DNA of 36,632 bases from Bacteroidota bacterium (lineage in GTDB: Bacteria; Bacteroidota; Rhodothermia; Rhodothermales; UBA10348), in the NCBI GenBank assembly GCA_029262835.1, contig JAJCYQ010000081.1, positions 1-36,632 on the forward strand, in the 5' to 3' direction. A program made the position numbers and the translations under genes. This document shows, one piece after another, positions 14,395-23,227 of the stretch (its first letter is position 1; each line of letters begins with the position of its first letter). The notes beneath the pieces are model-generated. The model was not told where the DNA came from. It made no database searches and was given only the letters and a program-made list of their open reading frames with translations.

Positions 14395-15033
14395 ATGTCG
14401 TATCGCACTGAACTGCGCTCCCTCGATACGCTGGCAGCCCACTTGCCCTTCTCCCTTGATGAATCGGAGAGGGTCAATGAGACCTATGCCCGCTATGCTG
14501 CCCAGAACCGCCTTCCTGATGCCCAGATGGTGGACCTCTGGACGTATTGTTATATCCGCCGCTACTTCCTTATCAAGTTCATTCGCTCCGGAGGATTCCG
14601 GAGCTCGGAGCTCGAGCAGGTCGTCGAGAAAACCTATCGCAAGGTCGACGAGGCCCGGGGTCGACTGCAGCACAACGACCGGTACGCCCAATGGGTGTCT
14701 GTCGTGTGTCGGAACGCCTTCTACAACTTCGTGTCGAGGAGGCTGCGTCTGACGCCGCTCGAAGACATCGTCGAGATCAAGGCGGCGGCGCCGGATGTCG
14801 AACTGGATGTGGATTCGGGGGCACTGTTTCTGGCGCTTACGGCCGCTATTGAGGAACTGCCCCCCTTCCTGCAGCAAACCGCGCGTATGCGCTTCGTTGA
14901 AAACCTCTCCTACGAGGAAATAGGCCGCATTCTTGGGAAAAGGGCACCAACCATCCGGTCGTACATCCACAAGATCTGCCAGCGCTTCCGCCGAAACAAG
15001 GAGCTCTCGATCTGGGCCGAGAGGTATCTGTGA
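14395..15033 (+). CDS. ECF-type RNA polymerase sigma factor
   Basis: 212 residues from the ATG at 14395. Residues about 45-125 resemble sigma-70 region 2 (YIRRYFLIKFIRSG, then a helix ending VVCRNAFYNFVSRRLR). Residues about 148-202 are region 4, a helix-turn-helix: IEELPPFLQQTARMRFVENL, then SYEEIGRILGKRAPTIRSYIHK. It would direct polymerase to a small regulon. The 40-residue N-terminal extension is longer than usual. It is transcribed against its neighbours rplM and dnaN. A gene for a single-pass membrane protein follows 99 bases later and is the likely anti-sigma partner. The longer open frame back to 14194 has no conserved content. Confidence 0.85.
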   Translation: MSYRTELRSLDTLAAHLPFSLDESERVNETYARYAAQNRLPDAQMVDLWTYCYIRRYFLIKFIRSGGFRSSELEQVVEKTYRKVDEARGRLQHNDRYAQWVSVVCRNAFYNFVSRRLRLTPLEDIVEIKAAAPDVELDVDSGALFLALTAAIEELPPFLQQTARMRFVENLSYEEIGRILGKRAPTIRSYIHKICQRFRRNKELSIWAERYL

Positions 15034-15132
15034 GCGAAACACACCACACCCATTTTTTTTCACCGCGCAGGTTATGGATGACGCTTTCTTGTGTCTTACC
15101 CATAGACTACCTGAGCTAACTGCATACATCCT

Positions 15133-15879
15133 ATGAACCGTTGGTCAAGGTCTGACAAAGCGGGCAGGCTCTCACGCCTGTTGACCGATGCACGGTTTCT
15201 GGCCGAACCCGATTGCGACGAAGAGGCGGCCCCATTCTGGCATGTATCCATGCCACAGGGCAGTACCACAGCGCTCGATGCGCTTCGAGAGCGCTTTCAT
15301 AACCGGCTCCGCCGAAAGCCGGAGCTGCGCGACGAGTGGCTGCGTCTGAATGAGCGCCGTTCCGAGCTTGAGCCCGAGGAAGGCGCACAGGCGCACTTCG
15401 AATGCGTCACCGGCCACCGGGTCGCCGATTTTTCCTGGAGGCGGGACGCGGCGCGGCAACCGCTGCCGAAGAGGCGCCTGCGCCGGGTGAACGGCATGGC
15501 CGTCGCGGCGTGTCTCGTCGCGGCGCTGTCGGTGTCGGCCGTACTGCGCCTCACGCCTGGGCCGCCCGACCCGTTCAATACCGAAACGGCGAGCCTGTCC
15601 GGCTACCGCTGGGACGAAGTGGGTGAGCGCACGCGCCGCTACCGCGCAACCGGCGAGGAGTCCAGGGGCGGCGCCGTTTCCTATGCCGACGCCATCGCTG
15701 AGGCGCGCCGTGCGCGCACGGTCTATCTGGGCTTTGTGGAGCGCTATGACCGGGAGGGCCTCATGCGGGCCCGCAACCTGCTCATCGAGGCGCGGCGAGT
15801 CGATACCGGATATCCGGAGCCTGTTCAAGTCGAGCAGATGGCCCAGGTTCTTGACTCGCTGATCAGGCGTACGTATTGA
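15133..15879 (+). CDS. Single-pass membrane protein, candidate anti-sigma factor
   Basis: 248 residues, no family recognised. Residues 1-115 are charged and probably cytoplasmic. One transmembrane segment lies at about 119-138 (NGMAVAACLVAALSVSAVLR), preceded by the positive stretch KRRLRR. The C-terminal 105 residues would be outside and are rich in Arg, Ala and Glu, possibly helical. The topology and the place directly after a sigma factor gene suggest an anti-sigma factor, although I see no zinc-binding HxxxCxxC motif of the ZAS type. Its 3' end overlaps the convergent dnaN gene by 17 bases. The function is inferred from context only. Confidence 0.7.
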   Translation: MNRWSRSDKAGRLSRLLTDARFLAEPDCDEEAAPFWHVSMPQGSTTALDALRERFHNRLRRKPELRDEWLRLNERRSELEPEEGAQAHFECVTGHRVADFSWRRDAARQPLPKRRLRRVNGMAVAACLVAALSVSAVLRLTPGPPDPFNTETASLSGYRWDEVGERTRRYRATGEESRGGAVSYADAIAEARRARTVYLGFVERYDREGLMRARNLLIEARRVDTGYPEPVQVEQMAQVLDSLIRRTY

Positions 15880-16984
15880 GCATGACGGGCATGATGAGCA
15901 TCATCATCACTTCGCCTTCTTTCTGCTCACTCGGCGTGACGACACCCGCCCGGTTGGGCGAGCTGAATTCGAAGAGGACCTCCTCGGAATCCACGTTCTG
16001 CAGCACTTCGGTGAGGTACTGGGCATTGAATCCGATGACGAGCGGCTCTCCTTCGTAGTCGCAGAGCACGTCCTCATGGGCAGAGCTCGAGCGCTCCAGG
16101 TCTTCAGCTGAGATACTTACCCGGCCGTTTTCCACGGCAAGTCGGATCTGGTTGGTCATGGACGAGGAGTAGAGGGCGACGCGCTTGGCAGCTGCCAGCA
16201 TGGCATCGCGCTCCACGGTCATCCGCTTGTCATTGTCGACGGGGATGACGGCCTGGTAATTGGGATAGGGCTCATCTATAAGGCGCGTCAGCACGCGTGA
16301 GGCGCCAAAATCAAATCCCGCGTAGCCACTGTCCACGATCAGCCCACAGGCGCCGTCGGTGGCTACCTTGGCGGCCAGGACCATGGCCTTTTCCGGGACA
16401 ATGAATTCAATGTCCTCGCTCGACGTGAGCTCGCTGAGGGTAAGCTTGACAAGGCTGCGCCCGTCGGTCGCGACAGCGCGCCCGGAAGAGCCTGTGATCT
16501 GGAAGAAAATGCCCATCATGGCCGGCCGCAGGGCATCCTTGCTGACCGCGAAATTGGTTTTCTGTATGGCCCGCCTCAGTAGCTCCCCGGTCGTCTCAAT
16601 GCGTGTAGTCTCGGAAAGCTCAGGCAGGGCCGGGTAGTCGGCGCCGTCGTAGCCCACCATTTTGTACTCGCCCCGATCGGTCGTGAGGATCACATTGTAC
16701 TCGTCGTCGGCGCTGAACTCGACCGGCAGGTCGGGAAGCGCCCTCAGCGTATCGATGAGCCGGCGCGCCGGGACCGCTACACGGCTCGATCCGGCCGCCA
16801 CAACATCGACGGAGACCCGCTGCAGGATGGATATTTCAAGATCTGTCGCGCTCAGGCGCAGCCCACCGGCGTCCTCTTCAAACAGGATACACTCCAGAAT
16901 AGGAAGCGCATGTTTGGTTGGAACAGCACCATTGACCGTTTGGAGGGCTTTGAGCAGGTCGGAACTGGAGGCAGCAAATTTCAT
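15863..16984 (-). CDS. dnaN: DNA polymerase III beta subunit (sliding clamp)
   Basis: 373 residues from the ATG at 16984. The start MKFAASSSDLLKALQTVNGAV is typical of DnaN. Three clamp domains are visible from conserved stretches: ALPILECILFEED in the first, RRAIQKTNFAVSKDALRPAMMGI in the second, and VISADDLERSS-like sequence plus IGFNAQYLTEVLQ in the third. The C-terminus MLIMPVMLNTYA matches the usual MPMR-type end in a diverged form. It follows dnaA by 95 bases on the same strand, the classic origin-side order. The upstream frame to 17029 is not conserved. Confidence 0.97.
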   Translation of the reverse strand: MKFAASSSDLLKALQTVNGAVPTKHALPILECILFEEDAGGLRLSATDLEISILQRVSVDVVAAGSSRVAVPARRLIDTLRALPDLPVEFSADDEYNVILTTDRGEYKMVGYDGADYPALPELSETTRIETTGELLRRAIQKTNFAVSKDALRPAMMGIFFQITGSSGRAVATDGRSLVKLTLSELTSSEDIEFIVPEKAMVLAAKVATDGACGLIVDSGYAGFDFGASRVLTRLIDEPYPNYQAVIPVDNDKRMTVERDAMLAAAKRVALYSSSMTNQIRLAVENGRVSISAEDLERSSSAHEDVLCDYEGEPLVIGFNAQYLTEVLQNVDSEEVLFEFSSPNRAGVVTPSEQKEGEVMMMLIMPVMLNTYA

Positions 16985-17079
16985 GGGGCAATCCGCATGT
17001 GTGAGATGACACGGGAAGTTAACGCTCACCCATGGCCAAGTCTACCCCTGGGAGCGTGTCGAGCACGCCTGGAGTCGTC

Positions 17080-18573
17080 CTACCGTGAGCGCAGCTCGAT
17101 GGCGTGGGCAATTTCTTCGACGACCTGCCGAAACGCACTGTCGGTTTCCACCTGGTTCTTGATGCTCTGCCGCGCATGGATAACCGTTGAGTGGTCCCGG
17201 CCCCCAAAATGGAGGCCAATCGTCTTGAGAGAGTGGTGGGTCAGTTCTTTCGCAAAATACATGGCCACCTGACGCGCCTGGACGACCTCGCGCTTGCGCG
17301 TCTTGGCGCGGACGAGATCCTCGCTCACATTGAAGTACTGGCATACAACGCGTTGGATCTGGTCAATGGTGACCGGAGCACGCGTATCGCTTACAAGGTC
17401 CCGAAGCACGTCGCGGGCCAGTTCCAGGTCCACGTCGCGGTTGTAGAGCGTGCCGTGCGCGAGCAGTCGGATGAGTGCGCCTTCCAGTTCGCGGATGTTC
17501 GAGGTGATGTTGTGCGCTACGAACTCGAGGATATCCTCACTGATGTCGATTCCGTCTTCTGAGGCCTTGCGGTGCAGGATGGCCATCCGCGTTTCGAACT
17601 CGGGCGACTGTACGTCGGCCGACAGGCCCCAGTGGAAGCGCGAGAGCAGCCGCTCTTCCACGCCTTTGATATCCCTGGGCGCCCTATCGGCCGAGAGTAC
17701 GATCTGTTTTCCGCTCTGGTGCAGGGCGTTGAAGATGTGGAAGAACTCTTCCTGGGTTTTTTCCTTACCCGAGAAGAACTGCACATCGTCGATGATAAGC
17801 AGATCTATCTGTCGGTACATGAGCGAGAAGTCACTCACCTTGTTATGCTGGATGGCCTGCACGAATTCGTTGGTGAACTGTTCTGACGACACGTAGAGAA
17901 CGGTGTCGCTGGGAGCATTGGCCTGCACGTAATTACCAACGGCCTGGATCAGGTGGGTCTTTCCGAGCCCGACCCCGCCGTAGAGCAGGAACGGATTGAA
18001 GCTGGTTCCGCCAGGGTTCTGGGCAATGGCCAGCGCCGCGCTGCGCGCCAACCGGTTGCAATCTCCTTCTATGAATCGGTCGAACGTGTAATTCGGGTTC
18101 AGCCGGCTGTCCACATGCACCTTGCGGATACCTGGAATCACGAACGGATTGGATATTCCGTGCTCGGACGACGCGGGGGGTGAGGCCGTGTGCCGCGGCG
18201 CCTCGGAGGCCCGCTCAGCCCAAAGGGCGCGACCGGGCGGCTCGTTGGCGGGCCGTCTGGCTGGTAGATGCATGCTCGTTCCCGTATTTCCCGCCTCCAC
18301 GTCCTCCTTCTCGATCGTCACGTCATAGAAGAGCTTCCCCGTCGGACCGAGCACGCGCGTCACCGTCGATCGCAAGAGTGAAAAGTAGTGCTCTTCCAGC
18401 CACTCGAAATAAAACCGGCTTGGGAGCCGCACCGTGAGCGAGAGTTCGTCGTCTTTCTCTTCAAGCCGCGCCGCACGCAGGGGCTCGAACCACGTACGGT
18501 AGCTCTGGACACTGACATTGTCGCGTATCACATCGAGGCACTCCTTCCAGGCTTTGTCGGCTGTCAGCTCCAT
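17080..18573 (-). CDS. dnaA: Chromosomal replication initiator DnaA
   Basis: 497 residues. Domain I (1-85) starts with WKECLDVIRDNVSVQSYRTWFEP. A variable Pro/Ala/Arg-rich linker (about 90-150) is domain II. The AAA+ domain begins at LNPNYTFDRFIEGDCN. Walker A is GGVGLGKT (199-206), and Walker B is LLIIDDVQFF with D262-D263. RLLSRFHWGL holds the arginine-finger region. Domain IV ends with the DnaA-box-binding signature GGRDHSTVIHA (457-467). DnaA-ATP opens oriC and loads DnaB. The start ATG is only 6 bases from a good -10 element, so the transcript may be leaderless. Confidence 0.98.
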   Translation of the reverse strand: MELTADKAWKECLDVIRDNVSVQSYRTWFEPLRAARLEEKDDELSLTVRLPSRFYFEWLEEHYFSLLRSTVTRVLGPTGKLFYDVTIEKEDVEAGNTGTSMHLPARRPANEPPGRALWAERASEAPRHTASPPASSEHGISNPFVIPGIRKVHVDSRLNPNYTFDRFIEGDCNRLARSAALAIAQNPGGTSFNPFLLYGGVGLGKTHLIQAVGNYVQANAPSDTVLYVSSEQFTNEFVQAIQHNKVSDFSLMYRQIDLLIIDDVQFFSGKEKTQEEFFHIFNALHQSGKQIVLSADRAPRDIKGVEERLLSRFHWGLSADVQSPEFETRMAILHRKASEDGIDISEDILEFVAHNITSNIRELEGALIRLLAHGTLYNRDVDLELARDVLRDLVSDTRAPVTIDQIQRVVCQYFNVSEDLVRAKTRKREVVQARQVAMYFAKELTHHSLKTIGLHFGGRDHSTVIHARQSIKNQVETDSAFRQVVEEIAHAIELRSR

Positions 18574-18579
18574 GTCTCA

Positions 18580-18608
18580 ATTGTAGTACGAAATGTGTCC
18601 ATTATCAA
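18580..18608 (-). promoter_or_regulatory. dnaA promoter, predicted to give a leaderless mRNA
   Basis: On the minus strand TTGATA (18608-18603), a 17-base spacer, and TACAAT (18585-18580) form a strong sigma-70-like promoter. Only TGAGAC lies between TACAAT and the dnaA ATG, so the expected transcription start is the A of the start codon. Confidence 0.6.
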
Positions 18609-18653
18609 GTTGTCCTTCACGGGGTTTTCGGCATTATCCACCCGCTCCTGCCG

Positions 18654-18683
18654 TTGCCCCGCTCCCGCAACATGCCGTATATT
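18654..18683 (+). promoter_or_regulatory. Candidate promoter of the yceD-rpmF-plsX-fab operon
   Basis: TTGCCC (18654-18659), an 18-base spacer and TATATT (18678-18683) face right. The predicted start near 18690 would give a leader of about 50 bases before yceD. It is a weaker match than the dnaA promoter. Confidence 0.4.
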
Positions 18684-18740
18684 CAATGTTCTGTAGGTGT
18701 ATCCTACGGGCTGATCGGCGTTCTTCTACGAGCTGTTGCC

Positions 18741-19247
18741 ATGGTACGCATCGACATACATACGCTGAAGCCGGGAGTGCATGAGTTTGATCTTGCACCC
18801 TCGGCAGAGGACCTGGACGTCGATGTGGATCAATTCCAGGATATTTCCATCCACGTTCGGCTGGAAATGTCGCGACGGAACATCATGGCCATGCTCTCGA
18901 CGCGCGCCACGGTCCGGCTCGAATGTGACCGGACGCTCGTAGCATTCACACAGCCCATTACCGGGTCCTTCGGGGTGCTGTTTGCCCCGCCGGAAACCAT
19001 TGAAAACCTGGAACCTGAACATGAAGGGGATGACATCCGGCCGCTCAGCGAGTCGGATGAATACATAGATCTGACGGACGTAGCGCGGGACACGCTGTTG
19101 CTCTCTGTACCGGTGCGAAAGGTGGCACCGGGAGCGGAAGACGCCGAGATCCCAACCACGTTCGGCGAACCGGATGAGACCGAGATTGACCCACGCTGGG
19201 CAGAATTGGCCAGAATCCGGGACCAGATGAACAAAGACAATCCCTGA
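18741..19247 (+). CDS. YceD/DUF177 family protein
   Basis: 168 residues from the ATG at 18741. Beta-rich sequence typical of DUF177 is seen: VRLECDRTLVAFTQPITGSF in the core and the C-terminal IDPRWAELARIRDQ. YceD is linked to 23S rRNA and large-subunit biogenesis in plants and bacteria, and its gene nearly always precedes rpmF, as here. Many members have a CxxC pair; here the place reads C62-D-R-T65, so the second cysteine is lost. The gene begins the plus-strand fatty-acid operon, 27 bases before rpmF. The open frame upstream to 18654 overlaps the promoter and is not conserved. Confidence 0.9.
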   Translation: MVRIDIHTLKPGVHEFDLAPSAEDLDVDVDQFQDISIHVRLEMSRRNIMAMLSTRATVRLECDRTLVAFTQPITGSFGVLFAPPETIENLEPEHEGDDIRPLSESDEYIDLTDVARDTLLLSVPVRKVAPGAEDAEIPTTFGEPDETEIDPRWAELARIRDQMNKDNP

Positions 19248-19274
19248 CAGCCTTCACGGCGAGACAACGATACT

Positions 19275-19472
19275 ATGGCACATCCAAAACGAAAGCACTC
19301 CAAGGCACGCTCGCGCACGCGTCGGGCCGCCTATTATGGACGCCTCAAGGCACCCAACACGGCGGAATGCCCGAACTGCAGCGAAACGAAGCTCATGCAC
19401 CGGGCCTGTCCCAGCTGCGGGCACTACCGCGGCCGGGCCGTGATTGACCGGGCCGACGCAACCCAGGTATGA
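19275..19472 (+). CDS. rpmF: 50S ribosomal protein L32
   Basis: 65 residues, usual length. It begins MAHPKRKHSKARSRTRRA, the basic L32 start, and carries a zinc-ribbon with C32/C35 and C45/C48 (CPNC and CPSC). This is the zinc-containing form of L32. Its stop overlaps the plsX start by 4 bases (ATGA). Confidence 0.97.
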   Translation: MAHPKRKHSKARSRTRRAAYYGRLKAPNTAECPNCSETKLMHRACPSCGHYRGRAVIDRADATQV

Positions 19473-20476
19473 CGCCTGAAACGACACGGGTAGCACTCGA
19501 CGCCATGGGGGGAGACCATGCCCCGGGCGTCGTGGTGGAGGGGGCCGTTGCCTATCAGCGCGCCCACCCGGGTCGGGTCCATGTATTGCTGGTTGGGGGC
19601 GAAGACGCCATTGGCTCGCTTCTCGATAAGCACGACCCGAAAAGGGAGTGTGACATCGACGTCATTCCGGCCGCCGAGGTCATCGGCATGGAAGAATCGC
19701 CGGCATCGGCCATCAAAACGAAGACACGCTCTTCCATCCACGTGGGGCTCGGGCTCGTCAAGGCCGGCAAGGCCCATGCATTCGTATCGGCGGGGAATAC
19801 CGGCGCCGTCATGGGTGGTTCGGTCTTTCTGCTCGGCCGTCTGGCGGGCATATCGCGACCGGCTATCATCGGATACTTTCCGACCACGAAGGGCACGTCC
19901 GTGCTCGTAGATGTCGGCGCCAACGTGGATTGCCGGGCCGAGCACCTGCTCCAGTTCGCCCACATGGGGAGCGCCTACGTGGCCGCTATTTTCGGTGTGG
20001 ATGCGCCGAGCGTCGCCCTTATGAACATCGGCGAGGAACCAGGCAAGGGTAACGACCTCACGAAGGAGGCGTTCAGCCTGCTCGAAGCATCGAGCCTGAA
20101 TTTCATTGGCAACATCGAAGGGCGCGATATTCTTCGCCACGCCGCCGATGTTATTGTAAGCGACGGCTTTGTCGGCAACACGCTGCTCAAGCTCGGCGAG
20201 TCGGTTGCATCTGTGCTTCCCCGCATGATATTCCAGGAAATGGAACGCCTCGGCATGGGGCCCCAGGACCAGGCGACGGTGGCCCGTGCGCTCGAGGGCG
20301 TACGCTGCCGTTTCGACTACGAGGAATTCGGCGGCATGCCGCTGCTCGGCGTGGACGGCGTGGTCATGATTGGTCACGGCGGGTCATCGGCCCGTGCCAT
20401 CACCAACCTCATTTCTGCTGCGGATAACATGGTTCGCCGTGGCGTATCGACGGCCATTTCGGCCTCGGCCTCGTAA
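19469..20476 (+). CDS. plsX: Phosphate acyltransferase PlsX
   Basis: 335 residues. PlsX turns acyl-ACP into acyl-phosphate, the first step of phospholipid synthesis in most bacteria. The N-terminus [20 protein letters not shown] is diagnostic. Further conserved parts: [63 protein letters not shown] and [19 protein letters not shown]. It is coupled to rpmF by overlap and precedes fabH by 19 bases, which is the normal order. Confidence 0.97.
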   Translation: MTPETTRVALDAMGGDHAPGVVVEGAVAYQRAHPGRVHVLLVGGEDAIGSLLDKHDPKRECDIDVIPAAEVIGMEESPASAIKTKTRSSIHVGLGLVKAGKAHAFVSAGNTGAVMGGSVFLLGRLAGISRPAIIGYFPTTKGTSVLVDVGANVDCRAEHLLQFAHMGSAYVAAIFGVDAPSVALMNIGEEPGKGNDLTKEAFSLLEASSLNFIGNIEGRDILRHAADVIVSDGFVGNTLLKLGESVASVLPRMIFQEMERLGMGPQDQATVARALEGVRCRFDYEEFGGMPLLGVDGVVMIGHGGSSARAITNLISAADNMVRRGVSTAISASAS

Positions 20477-20495
20477 CACAACACGACAGCGTATC

Positions 20496-21512
20496 ATGAC
20501 GGAAAGAAAGGCGGCCATTACGGCTGTCGGACACTATCTCCCTGAAGAGAGGCTCACGAATCGTGACCTGGAAAAACTGGTCGATACGTCGGACGAGTGG
20601 ATTACGAGCCGCACAGGGATAAAAGAGCGCCGCATTCTGCGCGATCCGGACAAGGCCACCAGTTACATGGCCATTCGCGCGGCACAGATGGCGCTGGACC
20701 GGCGCGGCATCGGCGCCGACGAAATCGATCTGATCATCGTCGCCACGGTCACGCCCGACATGTTTTTCCCGGCCACCGCGTGCCTGGTGCAGGCGGGCAT
20801 CGGCGCATCGAACGCCTGGGGCTACGATGTGTCGGCGGCGTGCTCCGGCTTTCTGTTTTCCCTTTCCACGGCAGCGCAGTTCATTGAATCGGGCAAGCAC
20901 CAGAAGGTGCTGGTTATTGGAGCCGACAAAATGAGCAGCATCGTAGACTACACCGACCGGACGACCTGCATTCTGTTCGGTGATGGTGCCGGAGCCGTTC
21001 TGCTTGAAGCCAATTCCGATGGGTTCGGACTCCTGGATTCCATTGAGCGCGTGGATGGCAACGACTGGCAGGGACTCTGTATGCTCGGCGGAGGAAGCCT
21101 GCATCCGCCCTCACCGGTGACACTCGAGAAACGGCTGCACCGGTTGCATCAGGATGGGCAGCCTGTTTTCAAAAAAGCCGTTGTGGGTATGGCCGGTGTG
21201 GCCGAAGCAATAATGAAGCGTAATAATCTGACGGGTGACGACGTGCGCTACCTGGTACCGCACCAGGCAAACCTGCGCATTATCGATGCCACGGCGCGCC
21301 GGATGGGTATTTCGATGGATAAGGTCATGCTCAATATTGAGCGCTATGGCAATACGACGGCCGCCACGCTGCCGCTTTGCCTCGCCGACTGGGAGCACGA
21401 GCTCGTGCCCGGCGACAACCTCATCCTGGCTGCGTTTGGCGGCGGATTTACGTGGGGGTCCGCCTGGATCAAGTGGGCCTACGACGCGGCATCCTTGAAC
21501 AAAGCGAGTTGA
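20496..21512 (+). CDS. fabH: 3-oxoacyl-ACP synthase III
   Basis: 338 residues from the ATG at 20496. FabH condenses acetyl-CoA with malonyl-ACP to start fatty-acid chains. The catalytic triad is visible: C116 in [11 protein letters not shown]256 in [10 protein letters not shown] and N286 in [27 protein letters not shown] (29-46) is the usual N-terminal signature, and [11 protein letters not shown] is conserved. The frame is open back to 20370 inside plsX, but only this start gives a normal protein. Length is normal, with no insertion. Confidence 0.97.
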   Translation: MTERKAAITAVGHYLPEERLTNRDLEKLVDTSDEWITSRTGIKERRILRDPDKATSYMAIRAAQMALDRRGIGADEIDLIIVATVTPDMFFPATACLVQAGIGASNAWGYDVSAACSGFLFSLSTAAQFIESGKHQKVLVIGADKMSSIVDYTDRTTCILFGDGAGAVLLEANSDGFGLLDSIERVDGNDWQGLCMLGGGSLHPPSPVTLEKRLHRLHQDGQPVFKKAVVGMAGVAEAIMKRNNLTGDDVRYLVPHQANLRIIDATARRMGISMDKVMLNIERYGNTTAATLPLCLADWEHELVPGDNLILAAFGGGFTWGSAWIKWAYDAASLNKAS

Positions 21513-21515
21513 TTC

Positions 21516-22445
21516 ATGTCCAAGACGGCATTTCTTTTTCCTGGGCAGGGCGCGCAGTATCCCGGTATGGCCGCCGATCTGGCAGGCGCCTTTCCAGCGG
21601 CGCGTCGCGTGCTTGAAGAGGCCAACGCCGTGCTGGGTTTTGATCTGGCCGCCATCATGTCGTCTGGCACCGAGGATGAGCTCAAGCAGACGGACATCAC
21701 GCAGCCGGCACTGTTCGTGCATTCCATGGCCGCGCTGGCGGCCCTCGGACAGGAAGCGGACACGATGGCCGCCGCCGCCGGACACAGTCTGGGCGAATAC
21801 TCGGCGCTGGCCGCTTCGGGCGCGCTTTCGTTTGAAGACGGTCTCCGGCTCGTACGGCGGCGCGGCGAGCTCATGGCTGCCGCCGGAACCGAACGCCCGG
21901 GCACGATGGCGGCCATTCTCGGCATGGACGATGCCGCCGTCGAGGCGCTGTGCCGGGACGTTTCCGAGCCCGGCTCGGTGGCGCAGGCCGCCAACTACAA
22001 TGCGCCCGGCCAGATCGTGATTTCAGGTGACCGGGCGGCCATAGGGCGCGCGGTCAACGAGGCGAGCGCGCGCGGCGCAAAACGGGCCCTCGCGCTGCCG
22101 GTATCGGGCGCCTTCCACTCTGAACTCATGCAGGCGGCGGCCACCGGCCTGGCGGAAGGACTCGAAAAGGTGACTATTTCTGCGCCCCGCGTGCCAGTCT
22201 TCATGAATGTGACAGCCGCGCCCACTACCGACCCCGAAGAAATACGTCACCGGCTCCTCGAACAGCTGACGGCGCCCGTGCTCTGGAGCCAGACGCTCAC
22301 CCGCATGCGGGACGGCGGCATGGAGTCGTACATGGAAGTTGGCGCGGGGCGCGTACTTTCAGGGCTTGTCAAGAGGACGCTTGGCCGGGATGCCCGGACC
22401 GAGGCGCGTGGACGCACGGACGACTATAACACGGAGGCAGCATGA
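21516..22445 (+). CDS. fabD: Malonyl-CoA:ACP transacylase
   Basis: 309 residues. FabD moves malonyl from CoA to acyl carrier protein. Motifs: FLFPGQGAQYPGM (7-19), nucleophile S91 in GHSLGEYSAL (89-98), and catalytic His201 in SGAFHSELM. The C-terminal part YMEVGAGRVLSGLVKRT is conserved. It starts 4 bases after fabH and overlaps fabG by 4 bases. Confidence 0.97.
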   Translation: MSKTAFLFPGQGAQYPGMAADLAGAFPAARRVLEEANAVLGFDLAAIMSSGTEDELKQTDITQPALFVHSMAALAALGQEADTMAAAAGHSLGEYSALAASGALSFEDGLRLVRRRGELMAAAGTERPGTMAAILGMDDAAVEALCRDVSEPGSVAQAANYNAPGQIVISGDRAAIGRAVNEASARGAKRALALPVSGAFHSELMQAAATGLAEGLEKVTISAPRVPVFMNVTAAPTTDPEEIRHRLLEQLTAPVLWSQTLTRMRDGGMESYMEVGAGRVLSGLVKRTLGRDARTEARGRTDDYNTEAA

Positions 22446-23191
22446 ATCCAGGACTTTCCAATCAGCGGGCACTCGTAACGGGCGGGACGCGCGGCATCGG
22501 GCGCCAGATCGTACTTGATCTGGCGGCAGCTGGCAGCGACGTGGCCTTCACCTACCGATCGTCGACCGACGAAGCCGAGGCGCTCGAGCGCGAAGTCGCC
22601 GCGCTCGGCGTGCGCGGCATGGCGTTCCAGGCCGACGCGGCCGATTTTGAAGCCGCAGAGACGATCGTACATCGCCTCGTCGACGACTGGGGCGCGCTCG
22701 ATATTCTCGTCAACAACGCCGGCATTACGCGGGACGGCCTCATGCTGCGCATGAGCCAGAAGGACTGGTCGGACGTGATCGAGACCAACCTGGGCAGCGT
22801 CTTCAACTACTGCAAGGCGGCCTACCGGCCCATGATGAAGGCGCGGCGCGGGCGCATTGTGAACATGAGCTCGGTGGTGGGCGTCATGGGCAACGCCGGT
22901 CAGACCAACTATGCGGCGTCCAAGGCCGGCATCATCGGCTTTTCGAAAAGCCTCGCCAAGGAACTCGCCGCGCGCGGCGTGACGGTCAACGTCGTCGCCC
23001 CCGGATACGTGGAGACCGACATGACGTCCGAACTTTCTGAAAAGGCCCGTGAGGCCATGCTTTCTGCCGTGCCCGCGGGGCGCGCGGCCACGCCATCCGA
23101 CATCTCGTCGGCGGTTCTATTCCTGGCATCTGACGCCGCCGCGTACATTACCGGGCACGTGCTTCATGTAGACGGCGGGCTCGCCATATAG
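22442..23191 (+). CDS. fabG: 3-oxoacyl-ACP reductase
   Basis: 249 residues, a short-chain dehydrogenase that reduces 3-oxoacyl-ACP with NADPH. The cofactor loop is TGGTRGIG (13-20). NNAG is at 91-94, and the catalytic Ser144, Tyr157 and Lys161 lie in NMSSVVG and YAASKAG. The C-terminus YITGHVLHVDGGLAI is typical. Coupled to fabD by the ATGA overlap, with GGAGG a few bases before the start. acpP and fabF, which often follow fabG, are not here; a helicase gene follows after 36 bases. Confidence 0.96.
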   Translation: MNPGLSNQRALVTGGTRGIGRQIVLDLAAAGSDVAFTYRSSTDEAEALEREVAALGVRGMAFQADAADFEAAETIVHRLVDDWGALDILVNNAGITRDGLMLRMSQKDWSDVIETNLGSVFNYCKAAYRPMMKARRGRIVNMSSVVGVMGNAGQTNYAASKAGIIGFSKSLAKELAARGVTVNVVAPGYVETDMTSELSEKAREAMLSAVPAGRAATPSDISSAVLFLASDAAAYITGHVLHVDGGLAI

Positions 23192-23227
23192 CCAGACTCC
23201 CGGTACAGCCCGGCCCAGAACAAAACT

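Larger units (their letters stand above)
18574..18740. other. dnaA/yceD divergent intergenic region, candidate oriC or dnaA control region
   Basis: This 167-base gap separates minus-strand genes (left) from plus-strand genes (right). It holds TTATCCACC at 18634-18642, one mismatch from the DnaA box TTATCCACA, and the weaker TTATCAAGT at 18602-18610. Divergent promoters flank them. Only one good box and no clear AT-rich unwinding stretch are visible, so the region may serve dnaA autoregulation rather than be a full origin. Confidence 0.4.

Noticed and set aside
23192-23227. Search for acpP or fabF after fabG
   Set aside because: Only 36 bases separate fabG and the helicase gene; neither gene is present in the window.
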